In this document: positions 15,878-23,108 of the stretch, in pieces | Layout: every line of letters starts with the position of its first letter | Position numbering within the stretch: position 1 is the first letter of the stretch | Assembly (NCBI GenBank): GCA_035622175.1 | Contig: DASPVV010000022.1 | Location: 1 to 23,108 of the forward strand | DNA: 23,108 nt | Source: JAFAGX01 sp035622175 | GTDB lineage: Bacteria; Acidobacteriota; Terriglobia; Terriglobales; Acidobacteriaceae | Direction: 5' to 3' | Made by a program: the position numbers and the translations under genes | The notes under the pieces: model-generated | Databases searched by the model: none | What the model saw: only the letters and a program-made list of their open reading frames with translations | Told to the model about the DNA's origin: nothing

Positions 15878-16858
15878 CTACCTGTGGTCCAACCTCTGAA
15901 CTGTCTCCAGGGTGACGGTTCCTACAATCTCGAGGCTCTTTGCACTGAGCTTGTCGACCGTGTCCTGCGGCGTGTGCCAGAAGACGTTGTTGTAGCCATA
16001 GTCGAAGTCAATCAAATCTGCGGAGGGCACGCTCCGCTCGACAAACGGTATGTGGTCGTCCTCAATTTGGGAGGTGCGCCCAAAGAAGTGAGACTGATAG
16101 CCCAATCCCGTGGCCGCCTGGTAGATCATGTCTTCGAGCCACGGGGTGGAATTGGTCTCGCGCTCAATCTCGAGGTCGGCATCGCCAATCATGTCCTCCA
16201 GAAGAAACGCCTTGATATGTTTGATCGTGCCATCCGCCTGCCATTTCTGGGCCAAGTGACGCACTCCGTACAAGCTCTCGGGATCGAACCAGGGCAACCG
16301 CATAGATTCTTCGGCATCGTCCCAAAGCAGCCATACGCTGTATCCTTCTCGTCTCCTGCCGCGCAACTGATTGGCAATCTCGAGCAACAGAGCACTCGAG
16401 GAGGCTCCATCGTTCGCCCCCACGTAGGATGTATCCCGCAGGGGATAGTTGGTGTCGTAATGGCTGGCGATCACGATGATTCCGTCCTCCGTACCGGGGA
16501 ATTTGGCGATGAGATTGCGCACGGGAAAATTGCCTTCCGTAGTCTCGATCGTAAAAGAATCCTCTTCGACGGAGTCCCGCTTCAGATGAGAAAGCAGGTA
16601 ATCCTCCACCTTGCGGTGATTCTGGCTGCCGATCGGACGTGGGCCGAAGGCCACAATTTCCTTTACATATTGGAACGCACGATTGGAATCGAACTTAGGA
16701 GGCGGGCCCGGGGCCGCCGACAGATCCGGGGAACTGGCCACCGGAGAAGCCGATTGCGCTTCGACACTCGGGTTCGGTCCGGCGGCGGTATTTCTTGCCT
16801 GAGTACAGGAGAACAGGAGCAAGCCAAGAGTCAAAAATGCGATTCGCAAGCGCCTCAT
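15878..16858 (-). CDS. Lipoprotein glutaminyl-peptide cyclotransferase (M28 fold)
   Basis: The predicted 326-residue enzyme turns N-terminal Gln of peptides into pyroglutamate, releasing ammonia. It matches human QC closely in motif order: SHYDTNY, VGANDGASSSALLLE (zinc ligand Asp150), WDDAEES (Glu183/Glu184), the characteristic ESLYGVRHLA, then LEDMIGD, EDDHIPFVERSVP (His269) and FWHTPQDT (His295). The single-zinc set Asp/Glu/His marks QC rather than the two-zinc aminopeptidases. The N-terminus MRRLRIAFLTLGLLLFSC is a lipoprotein signal with lipobox LFSC (Cys18), followed by a Pro/Ala/Ser-rich tether to about residue 54, so it is membrane-anchored. The frame extends further upstream, but the ATG at 16858 gives the lipobox start. 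tatC ends 34 nt upstream and the amidohydrolase follows after 43 bp. Confidence 0.88.
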   Translation of the reverse strand: MRRLRIAFLTLGLLLFSCTQARNTAAGPNPSVEAQSASPVASSPDLSAAPGPPPKFDSNRAFQYVKEIVAFGPRPIGSQNHRKVEDYLLSHLKRDSVEEDSFTIETTEGNFPVRNLIAKFPGTEDGIIVIASHYDTNYPLRDTSYVGANDGASSSALLLEIANQLRGRRREGYSVWLLWDDAEESMRLPWFDPESLYGVRHLAQKWQADGTIKHIKAFLLEDMIGDADLEIERETNSTPWLEDMIYQAATGLGYQSHFFGRTSQIEDDHIPFVERSVPSADLIDFDYGYNNVFWHTPQDTVDKLSAKSLEIVGTVTLETVQRLDHR

Positions 16859-16892
16859 CGTCAGCGGTTTTTTAACCAAACAGGAGTTCCCA

Positions 16893-17693
16893 TCAGCCCC
16901 TTCTTGCGGCTCGCGCCTTCCTCTGCTGCGGGTGCACCAGATACGCAATCCCGATGCTCAACAGATAAAGTGCAACCATAGGGGCGGCAAAGATGCACAT
17001 ATTGAGGATGTCGGTGGTCGGCGTCAGGATGGCGGCAATGATGAAGATGACCAGGATCGAGTAACGCACGTTGCGCCACATCCAGCCCGCGCTGACGACG
17101 CCCATCAAAGCCAGGAAAAACACCAGGATGGGCAACTCAAAGACAACACCCAGCCCAAGAATCACGGTCAAAAACAGATCCGTATATTCGTGGATGGTGA
17201 TCATGGGCTGAAATTGCCTGCCGTAGCCGATGAGGAAATCGAGGGCGGCAGGATACACAAGCTTGTAGCCGAAGAATCCTCCGGACAAAAACAGCGCGAT
17301 GGTGGATACCATGAACGGCACTACATAACGCTTCTCGCGCCGGTAAAGGCCGGGAGAGATAAACATCCAAACTTGATAGAGCACGAATGGACAAGCCACA
17401 AACAGCCCCGCCATCAACCCGATCTTCAAGTAAAGATTGAAGGGGTCGGTCGGATTCAGGTAGACGAGCGTCTGCGGCATGTTGTTGCGCTTGAGCGCGT
17501 CCATGATGGGTCTCTGCATCCAGCCGACGATGTTTTCGGCATAGCCCCAGCAGAGAAAGAAGCCAATCACTACGGAGATAATCGAGTAAAAAAGCCTTCG
17601 CCTCAGTTCCTCCAAATGCTCGAGGAAACTCATGGCCGGCATGCTTTCCTGCTCCGCTCCGTTCGAGGCGAGTTCGGCGGCGATCTCAGGCAT
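16893..17693 (-). CDS. tatC: Twin-arginine translocase subunit TatC
   Basis: TatC is the six-helix inner-membrane receptor that binds twin-arginine signal peptides of folded proteins. The 266-residue protein shows the N-terminal cytoplasmic signature MSFLEHLEELRRRL (about 21-34, containing the signal-binding Glu). It also shows LYQVWMFISPGLYRREKRYV in the periplasmic/second-helix region and the FELPILVFFLALMGVVS helix. The region ILTPTTDILNMCIFAAPMVALY near the C-terminus is conserved. A 20-residue N-terminal extension precedes the core. The ATG overlaps the stop of the tatA/B gene by 8 nt (ATGCCTGA), which points to coupled translation. A glutaminyl cyclase and a Tat-signal amidohydrolase follow in the same direction. 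Confidence 0.96.
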   Translation of the reverse strand: MPEIAAELASNGAEQESMPAMSFLEHLEELRRRLFYSIISVVIGFFLCWGYAENIVGWMQRPIMDALKRNNMPQTLVYLNPTDPFNLYLKIGLMAGLFVACPFVLYQVWMFISPGLYRREKRYVVPFMVSTIALFLSGGFFGYKLVYPAALDFLIGYGRQFQPMITIHEYTDLFLTVILGLGVVFELPILVFFLALMGVVSAGWMWRNVRYSILVIFIIAAILTPTTDILNMCIFAAPMVALYLLSIGIAYLVHPQQRKARAARRG

Positions 17694-18024
17694 CTCGACC
17701 CACTTTCATGTCCGAGTTTCCCTCCGCCGAAACCTCTGGACCCGAAGCAGCAAGGGTACCTGCCGCCGCTGGCGACGCAGGGGGGAGAGTCGCGACCGTT
17801 CCCGCCGGCTCTTGGGCCGAGGGAAGAACCTGGCGCTGGCTTTCCACTTCAAGCTGTGCGATTTCCGCGGCAATCTGCGCCTTAAACTCGTTCGAAGCGC
17901 GCTTGAACTCATTGAGCGCCTTGCCGACCTGACGCGCGATCTGCGGCAGTTTCTTGGGCCCAAAGATCAGCAGCGCCAGGAAGAAGAGGAAGATGGTTTC
18001 GGAAAATCCCATCGAAGTCATCAT
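17686..18024 (-). CDS. tatB: Sec-independent translocase subunit TatA/TatB
   Basis: This is a small single-helix Tat subunit. The helix ETIFLFFLALLIFGPKKLP (about residues 9-27) carries the hallmark FGPKKLP hinge. It is followed by an amphipathic helix (QIARQVGKALNEFKRASNEF) and an Ala/Pro/Ser-rich acidic tail, 112 residues in all. The length and tail favour TatB over TatA, but the two cannot be told apart with certainty, and in genomes with one such gene it may do both jobs. Starts at 18024, 18021 and 18012 are all ATG in frame; homologues begin near MGFSE (18012). None has a Shine-Dalgarno sequence, and a perfect hairpin abuts the first. The frame is open far upstream, but that part is not protein-like. 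Confidence 0.9.
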   Translation of the reverse strand: MMTSMGFSETIFLFFLALLIFGPKKLPQIARQVGKALNEFKRASNEFKAQIAAEIAQLEVESQRQVLPSAQEPAGTVATLPPASPAAAGTLAASGPEVSAEGNSDMKVGRDA

Positions 18025-18025
18025 A

Positions 18026-18045
18026 CTGCCGAGTGGGGTCGGCAG
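18026..18045 (-). promoter_or_regulatory. Perfect hairpin abutting the tatA/B start codon
   Basis: The minus strand reads CTGCCGA, loop CCCCAC, TCGGCAG: a 7-bp perfect stem with a 6-nt loop that ends 1 nt before the ATG at 18024. It occupies the place where a ribosome site would be. It could mask or pace initiation, or present the nested ATG codons at its base. No T-run follows, so it is not a terminator. Confidence 0.45.
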
Positions 18046-18564
18046 CAATCGGGGTCGACGGGGGCGGTAGGCCCGCGTGGCCAGGCGCCGGCTCCTAAGA
18101 CGCGATGGGGACAACGACAAAAGTAAAGTTAAATCAGGAGAAGTTCCGTCAAGCCTCGCGCGACTTTCGGAGACTCGGTGTCTTGTCTCAGGACCGCGGG
18201 TGGTCGAAGGGATGAGGGGGCCACCGGCGAAGTTTCGCAGACATTGGCTGCTCCTGTACGGCGGTTCCGATCGTGGCGAAATGCTCAAGCGCAAGTTCGG
18301 AGGTCGCCAGCAAGCCATAAACTCTAGAGCACACTCCTGTTACCGCCGGGCGCTCGCGCCAGCCGCTTCCTTCGGCGGCAAACCCTTCTTAAGGTGCGGC
18401 TGCGTGCATCGCTTGCTTGGCTCCGAGCATCTATGGCGGTAGGGCGTAGTCACCTGAGTTACTCTCGGTCGGCAAAATCGACGGGGCGGCAAATCTCACG
18501 TGCTATACTGGCCTTGAGCATGCGGTGACCGGGCCTTTCTATGCCCGAACCGAAGGAATCCACG
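18046..18564. other. Long divergent spacer between tatA/B and the S41 protease gene
   Basis: About 520 bp lie between two divergent genes. Open frames on both strands (for example 18077-18442 plus, and the upstream extension of tatA/B) are Arg/Pro-rich, lack ribosome sites and resemble no family. I could not match tRNA, SRP RNA, 6S RNA or RNase P RNA signatures. The right end holds the candidate promoter of the protease gene. The rest remains unexplained. Confidence 0.5.
18504..18509 (+). promoter_or_regulatory. Candidate -10 box of the S41 protease gene
   Basis: TATACT (5 of 6 to TATAAT) lies 55 nt before the preferred ATG at 18565. No good -35 is seen at 16-18 bp; TCGACG at 18478 is 20 bp away. 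A start near 18516 would give a leader of about 50 nt containing AAGGA. Confidence 0.4.
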
Positions 18565-20163
18565 ATGGTTGGCAGCTCACGTCGAACTCTTTTCCTAGTT
18601 GTTTTTGTGCTTGCATGCTGCGGCTTTTTGGGAATGGTCTTTGGGCAAAAGATCAGTCCCGCAGCCGCGGGAGGCAGCGATTCCGAAGCTCGCGATAGCT
18701 TGCGTGAGTTCACCGAGGTCTACAGCATCGTGGAGCAGAACTACGCCGAGCCGGTGAACGCCGATAAAGCCATCTACGACGGCGCCATTCCCGGAATGCT
18801 GCATGTGCTCGATCCCCATTCCAATTTCTTTGATCCCAAGGCCTATGCCCTTCTACGCGAGGACCAGCAGGGAAAGTATTACGGCGTGGGCATGACGGTC
18901 GGCCCGCGTAATAACAAGGTGATCGTGATTGCGCCGTTCGTGGGTACTCCGGCTTATGTGGCAGGAATTCGTCCCGGCGACATCATCGTGGCGGTGGACG
19001 GAAAGTCTACGGACAATATGAGTACGAGCGACGTGGCGGATCTGCTCAAGGGGCCCAAGGGCACCACGGTCCTGATCACGATCCTGCGCGAGGGTTCGGA
19101 TAAGCCGCTCGAATTTAAGGTGGTACGGGCTGAGATCCCGCGTTACAGCGTAGATTTGCATTTTCTAGTTCGACCCGGGATCGGTTACATGCACATCACC
19201 GGGTTTAACGATAAGACCGAGAGCGAAGTGCAAAAGGCCCTCGACGAGATGGGCGACTTGAAAGGGTTGATTCTTGATCTGCGGTCGAACCCGGGGGGTC
19301 TGCTGAGCGAAGGGGTCGAAGTGGCCGACAAGTTCCTGCACAAAAACCAAGTCATTGTTTCCCATCACGGCCGGAACTCGCAGGAGAAGGTTTATCGGGC
19401 GACTCACGGGAACGGGGGCAAGGATTATCCGCTGGTGGTTCTGGTGAATCGCGGTACCGCTTCGGCGGCTGAAATCGTAGCCGGGGCGATTCAGGATCAT
19501 GACCGAGGTTTGATCGTGGGCGAAACCACTTTCGGCAAAGGCCTGGTGCAAACCGTGTATCCGCTGTCGGAGAATACTGGCCTGGCCCTTACGACGGCCA
19601 AATACTACACTCCCAGCGGACGGCTGATCCAGCGCGATTACTCCAACATATCGCTCTACGATTACTACTTCGAGCGCGAACCCGACACCAACACCGCCAA
19701 CCGGGAGGTGAAACTGACCGATAGCGGGCGGACCGTGTATGGTGGCGGCGGGATTCGTCCGGATGAGGAGGTTCCTCCGCTCAAAAGCAATCGGTTTCAG
19801 GATACGCTGCTTCAGCATTACGCTTTCTTCAATTTCGCCCGGCGCTACGTGGTCAGTCACCAGCCGACCGAGAAATTCGAGGTGGATGATGTGACCATGC
19901 AGGAATTCCACCAGTTCCTGGAGGACGAAAAGATCCCGTTTACGGAGGCGGATCTCCTCGAGAACAACGATTGGATCCGCTCGAGCATCAAGAGTGAGAT
20001 TTTCACCGATGCCTTCGGACAAGACAAAGGGTTAAAGGCAAAGGAAGAAGCCGACCCCTTGGTTCTCAAAGCTCTGGAGCTTATGCCCAAGGCAAAGCAG
20101 CTGGCTGAAAACGCGCGCCGCATCGTGGCCGAGCGCACCAGTGCGCACCCGCTGAGCCGTTAA
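18565..20163 (+). CDS. PDZ-containing S41-family C-terminal processing protease (CtpA-like)
   Basis: This is a periplasmic serine protease that trims or degrades envelope proteins from their C-termini. ATG at 18565 (AAGGA 8 nt upstream) gives 532 residues; the ATG at 18541 lacks a ribosome site. The N-terminus RRTLFLVVFVLACCGFLGMVFG is a signal peptide or anchor. The N-terminal domain includes LDPHSNFFD (82-90). A PDZ domain follows (about 105-190, FVGTPAYVAGIRPGDIIVAV). The catalytic core has GLILDLRSNPGGLLSEGV (234-251), then the nucleophile Ser300 in GTASAAEIVAGAIQD and the base Lys325 in ETTFGKGLVQT, the Ser/Lys dyad of S41. After the core comes an extra tail of about 150 residues, mostly helical and charged. 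It is divergent from the tat genes. Confidence 0.93.
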   Translation: MVGSSRRTLFLVVFVLACCGFLGMVFGQKISPAAAGGSDSEARDSLREFTEVYSIVEQNYAEPVNADKAIYDGAIPGMLHVLDPHSNFFDPKAYALLREDQQGKYYGVGMTVGPRNNKVIVIAPFVGTPAYVAGIRPGDIIVAVDGKSTDNMSTSDVADLLKGPKGTTVLITILREGSDKPLEFKVVRAEIPRYSVDLHFLVRPGIGYMHITGFNDKTESEVQKALDEMGDLKGLILDLRSNPGGLLSEGVEVADKFLHKNQVIVSHHGRNSQEKVYRATHGNGGKDYPLVVLVNRGTASAAEIVAGAIQDHDRGLIVGETTFGKGLVQTVYPLSENTGLALTTAKYYTPSGRLIQRDYSNISLYDYYFEREPDTNTANREVKLTDSGRTVYGGGGIRPDEEVPPLKSNRFQDTLLQHYAFFNFARRYVVSHQPTEKFEVDDVTMQEFHQFLEDEKIPFTEADLLENNDWIRSSIKSEIFTDAFGQDKGLKAKEEADPLVLKALELMPKAKQLAENARRIVAERTSAHPLSR

Positions 20164-20236
20164 GCCGATTCGAAGCGTGCACTTCTAGAGCTGCTCGCTT
20201 CTAGAACTGGTTTCATAAACCCAGCCAACCGATAAC

Positions 20237-20256
20237 TGTCTGTTCGCTTCCGGACA
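20237..20256. promoter_or_regulatory. Imperfect palindrome with further GGACA boxes, possible operator
   Basis: TGTCTG, an 8-bp centre TTCGCTTC, and CGGACA form an inverted repeat with one mismatch in six. Two more GGACA boxes follow in direct orientation at 20273-20277 and 20285-20289, ahead of the candidate promoter of the ADOP gene. Binding by a dimeric regulator is an inference only. Confidence 0.3.
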
Positions 20257-20311
20257 TTTACAAGCCAGCGGTGGACACCTTCACGGACAAAGGTTCGAGA
20301 GGGGCATTGCG

Positions 20312-20339
20312 TTGTCCTTTGCCATCAGGCGGTTACACT
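20312..20339 (+). promoter_or_regulatory. Candidate sigma70-type promoter of the second ADOP gene
   Basis: TTGTCC (20312-20317), a 16-bp spacer and TACACT (20334-20339) give a fair -35/-10 pair. Transcription would begin near 20346, leaving a leader of about 95 nt before the ATG at 20440. Confidence 0.35.
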
Positions 20340-20439
20340 TTGTACTGGATTGGTAGGCGTCTTGCTCTAAGTGATCGCGCCTTCGCACTGGCCCACGCAC
20401 CCTGTGACAGCAAGGTGCGAGCAGAAGGGCGAACCTGAG

Positions 20440-23100
20440 ATGAGCGGACTGGCACAAGATCTTCGCTACGCATTGCGGCAGCTACGCAAGAGTCCGGGAT
20501 TCACCACGGTTGCCCTGCTGACTTTGGCACTCGGGATCGGAGCCAATACCGCCATCTTCAGTTTCATCGATGCAGTACTTCTGCGCTCATTGCCGGTAAA
20601 AGATCCCCAGCAGCTCGTCGTCTTGGTTTGGAGCGCCCGCGTACACCCGAAACTTCAAGGCCACAGCGACTACGGCGATTGCGCCAATCTGGCCCATAGC
20701 GATTGCTCATTTTCGATCCCATTCTTCAAAACCATCCGCGCACAGGACAATGCGTTTTCCGGCATGGCCGCATTTGCCGGCCCGACCGACGTTGACCTCA
20801 CCGGCGATGGCTCAGCCAGCATCGCTGGCGGCACGTATGTCTCCGGCGATTTTTTCTCTACGCTCGGCGTCAGCACGTTCATCGGCCGCCCGCTCACTCC
20901 ATTGGATGACACTCCTTCCGCGCCGCCTGCCATCGTTTTGAACTACGCTTACTGGGTTCGCGCTTTCGGAAGCGACCGTTCCGCGATCGGCCGCACCGTC
21001 CAGCTCGACAACACCACCGCCACGATTGTCGGGGTTGCCGATCCTCATTTCACGAATCTCACTCCCGGCAAGCTGCAGGATTTCTTCATGCCGTTTGCTC
21101 TTTCCGATCGCGTGCGCGGTGAACGGTGGGGCAACGACAGTCGCCTGACGAACGCGAAGGATTGGTGGATCGCCATGCTCGGCCGACTCAAGCCCGGCAT
21201 TTCCCTGGGCCAGGCGCAAGCCGCCGCCACAACAATCTTCCGCAACGCAACGCTTCACGGCGCAACGCCCGTATTCGACGAAGGCGACGCGCCTGAGATT
21301 CATCTTGAGCCCGCACAGTCCGGCCTCAACGGCGAAACCAGCGGCTGGGTGGCAGCACTGTATATGTCGCTCGCGATCGTAGGATTCATTTTGCTGATTG
21401 CCTGCGCGAATGTCGCTGGCCTGACGCTCGCACGCTCCGCCACGCGCCAAAAGGAAATGGCCCTCCGCCTCGCTCTCGGAGCTGGACGTGGGCGGCTTGT
21501 CCGCCAGCTCCTCACCGAAAGCCTCTTACTCTCATTGGCTGGCGGCCTTCTCGGCGTTCTCCTCGCTTTCTGGCGCGTCGGCGGCATGGTCGGAATGATT
21601 TCGAGCGGTAGGGGCGAGCCTTTCCCGTTCCTCATTGCTCCTGATTGGCGCGTGCTCGCCTTTGCCGTCGCCGTCACGTTCATCACGGCAATTTTGTTCG
21701 GTCTCGCCCCGGCGATGCGCGGCTCTCGCGTCGATTTGACGCCTTCCCTGAAGGAAAGCGCCTCTTCCCTCCCCCAGACCGTAGTCCACACAAAAAGCTG
21801 GTTCCGTCTCACGGACACTCTCGTCATCGCACAAGTCGCGCTCTCGATTGTGGTTTTGATCGGCGCGGGCTTGCTCGTTCGGACGCTGCGCAATCTCCGA
21901 ACGCTCAATCCCGGCTTCGATGCTCGAAATATTCTGCTCTTCAATATCAATCCCACCATCGCCGGATACACCGATCCGCAAACGCAACAGCTTTACAGCA
22001 ATTTGCAGCAGCGCTTTGCTGCAATTCCCGGCGTAATTTCTGTCAGCTATTCCGAAGACGCGTTGCTGGATGGAGGTTGGTCCGCGCATTTCGTTCATCT
22101 CGATGGCACGCCGCCCAAGCAAAACATCAATCCTTACGAACTGACCGTGGGCCTGAATTTCTTCTCCACCATGCGCATTCCCATTCTCGCCGGCCGCGCA
22201 TTTACTTCCGCCGATTTCGCCTCAGCCATCGCAACCGACTCTGCGCTGCTCGCCGTGCGAAACGCGCACGCGGCAACCCATGCCTCTTCGCCATCAGCCC
22301 GCGCATCGGCTGCTCTATCCGCAGCGCAGTCTGCCTACGACCATTCCGCGCCCGTTCCCGTTTTAATCAACGAAACCTTTGCCAAGAAATTTCTGCCCGA
22401 TCGGAATCCCGTCGGCATGTCCATGGGCGGCCCACAAACTACCGACCAGGAAGTCCAGCATCCGGGGCCTGGCTACACGATCATCGGCATCGCCGGCGAT
22501 ACAAAGTACGCGCGTCCGCGCACGGGCGTTGTGCCCATGATGTTTGTGCCGCTGGTGAGCAGTAGCGCCTACTTCGAATTGCGCGGCGCCACGAATCCCA
22601 CTGCTCTGGTAAAAACAGTGCGCGATATCGTCTCCCACGTCGCAGACAATCTGCCGCTCACGCACGTCCGCACCCAGACCCAGCAGATCGAAGACATGCT
22701 CTCTCAGGAACGGCTGATGTCGCGCCTTTCAAGCTTCTATGGCGCAGTCGCCCTCCTGCTCGCCTGCATCGGCCTGTATGGCTTGCTGTCTTATGAAGTC
22801 GCTCGCCGCACCCGCGAAATCGGCATTCGCGTGGCGCTCGGCGCGCCGCCCCGAGATCTGCTGCGCCTGGTTGTCGGTCAGGGAATTTTGCTTGTAGGTG
22901 TTGGCACCGCGATCGGTATCGCTGCCGCAATGGGCGTTATGCGTTTCATGTCTGCCATGCTCTATGGAATTCGCGCCAACGATCCCGCCACCTTCGCCGC
23001 CGTCGCCATGTTGCTTACCCTCGTCGCCCTTCTTGCGTGCTTCATCCCCGCCCGCCGCGCGATGCGCGTCGATCCCATGGTGGCGCTGAGATACGAGTAG
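20440..23100 (+). CDS. Second orphan MacB/FtsX-type ABC permease (ADOP family)
   Basis: The start is ATG at 20440 (MSGLAQDLRYALRQLRKSPG, the conserved ADOP beginning), giving 886 residues; the frame's earlier start at 20371 adds an unrelated tail. The first helix is VALLTLALGIGANTAIFSFI. A periplasmic domain follows to about 300, then FtsX helices with the loop RQKEMALRLALGAGRGRLVR, a second periplasmic domain, and a second FtsX set with RTREIGIRVALGAPPRDLLR, ending in RRAMRVDPMVALRYE. The two-module layout and the two 'ALGA' cytoplasmic loops match the permease at 11785-14220, but it lacks that gene's proline run. It carries instead a 44-residue Ala/Ser-rich insertion at residues 594-637 of the second periplasmic domain. 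No ATPase is encoded nearby, so energy coupling and cargo are unknown. Confidence 0.94.
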   Translation: MSGLAQDLRYALRQLRKSPGFTTVALLTLALGIGANTAIFSFIDAVLLRSLPVKDPQQLVVLVWSARVHPKLQGHSDYGDCANLAHSDCSFSIPFFKTIRAQDNAFSGMAAFAGPTDVDLTGDGSASIAGGTYVSGDFFSTLGVSTFIGRPLTPLDDTPSAPPAIVLNYAYWVRAFGSDRSAIGRTVQLDNTTATIVGVADPHFTNLTPGKLQDFFMPFALSDRVRGERWGNDSRLTNAKDWWIAMLGRLKPGISLGQAQAAATTIFRNATLHGATPVFDEGDAPEIHLEPAQSGLNGETSGWVAALYMSLAIVGFILLIACANVAGLTLARSATRQKEMALRLALGAGRGRLVRQLLTESLLLSLAGGLLGVLLAFWRVGGMVGMISSGRGEPFPFLIAPDWRVLAFAVAVTFITAILFGLAPAMRGSRVDLTPSLKESASSLPQTVVHTKSWFRLTDTLVIAQVALSIVVLIGAGLLVRTLRNLRTLNPGFDARNILLFNINPTIAGYTDPQTQQLYSNLQQRFAAIPGVISVSYSEDALLDGGWSAHFVHLDGTPPKQNINPYELTVGLNFFSTMRIPILAGRAFTSADFASAIATDSALLAVRNAHAATHASSPSARASAALSAAQSAYDHSAPVPVLINETFAKKFLPDRNPVGMSMGGPQTTDQEVQHPGPGYTIIGIAGDTKYARPRTGVVPMMFVPLVSSSAYFELRGATNPTALVKTVRDIVSHVADNLPLTHVRTQTQQIEDMLSQERLMSRLSSFYGAVALLLACIGLYGLLSYEVARRTREIGIRVALGAPPRDLLRLVVGQGILLVGVGTAIGIAAAMGVMRFMSAMLYGIRANDPATFAAVAMLLTLVALLACFIPARRAMRVDPMVALRYE

Positions 23101-23108
23101 ACGCGGTC

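Larger units (their letters stand above)
20164..20439 (+). other. Intergenic leader between the S41 protease and the second ADOP gene
   Basis: These 276 bp carry no gene. They include a direct pair of CTTCTAGA boxes (20192-20212 region) and a small stem CTGGTTT-CAT-AAACCCAG with one bulge (20207-20224), which could help end the protease transcript although no T-run follows. An imperfect palindrome and repeated GGACA boxes come next, and then a candidate promoter. Confidence 0.5.

Noticed and set aside
15587..16981. 464-codon plus-strand frame antisense to the amidohydrolase and cyclase
   Set aside because: It spans two well-supported minus-strand genes and the gap between them, with no ribosome site or recognisable domain.
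18025..18318. 98-residue N-terminal extension of the Tat subunit
   Set aside because: TatA/B proteins begin just before the membrane helix; the extension is Arg/Pro/Ser-rich with no similarity and would cover the likely promoter region.
20285..20310. tRNA T-arm-like GGTTCGAG
   Set aside because: No matching acceptor, anticodon or D-arm could be laid out around it.
1..23108. CRISPR array, insertion sequence, phage or known defence module
   Set aside because: No regularly spaced direct repeats, transposase, integrase or defence-type domain was seen on either strand.

Overview
The window reads as a chromosomal stretch of a GC-rich, diderm, menaquinone-using bacterium. The best guess is an Acidobacteriota (Terriglobia-like) genome. 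Three things suggest this: two large orphan MacB/FtsX-type permeases of the kind PGAP calls 'acidobacterial duplicated orphan permease' (ADOP), exported M28 and S41 peptidases, and a degenerate dispersed repeat of the 'CTCCGAGCGAAGCGA' type. No ribosomal marker is present, so the taxonomy is inference. No tRNA, rRNA, CRISPR array, transposase or phage gene was seen.

Layout. Positions 1-1329 (minus) hold an exported TPR-like repeat protein that runs off the window. A 535-bp gene-free stretch follows, with a dispersed-repeat remnant and a cluster of palindromes that may end the next operon. Positions 1865-4803 (minus) form a likely operon: CDF metal efflux transporter, OsmC-family protein and EamA transporter. 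Divergently, 4949-7183 (plus) carries a parvulin/SurA-like exported folding factor followed without spacing by an SDR/epimerase. Converging on it, 7198-14220 (minus) carries menG, aroB, a TerC-family membrane protein, an exported M28 peptidase and an orphan ADOP permease. Positions 14335-18024 (minus) carry a Tat-signal amidohydrolase, a lipoprotein glutaminyl cyclase, tatC and a tatA/B subunit. After a 540-bp divergent spacer, 18565-20163 (plus) encodes a PDZ-containing S41 (CtpA-like) protease, and 20440-23100 (plus) a second ADOP permease.

How it fits together. The right half is strongly biased to envelope work: Tat export, a Tat substrate, N-terminal pyroglutamate formation, exported peptidases and proteases, a periplasmic folding factor and permeases for unknown cargo. 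The left half is metal and redox housekeeping (CDF, OsmC, TerC) beside two metabolic enzymes (AroB and MenG).

I found no clearly new biological system. The best leads are small-scale. They are a CDF transporter with three tandem C-terminal metallochaperone-like domains; a parvulin whose two catalytic histidines look replaced and which carries a Lys/Asp-repeat insertion; a perfect hairpin abutting the tatA/B start codon; a probable leaderless promoter; a G-quadruplex-forming tract inside an ADOP gene; and the Tat machinery with its apparent substrate and a glutaminyl cyclase in one gene run.
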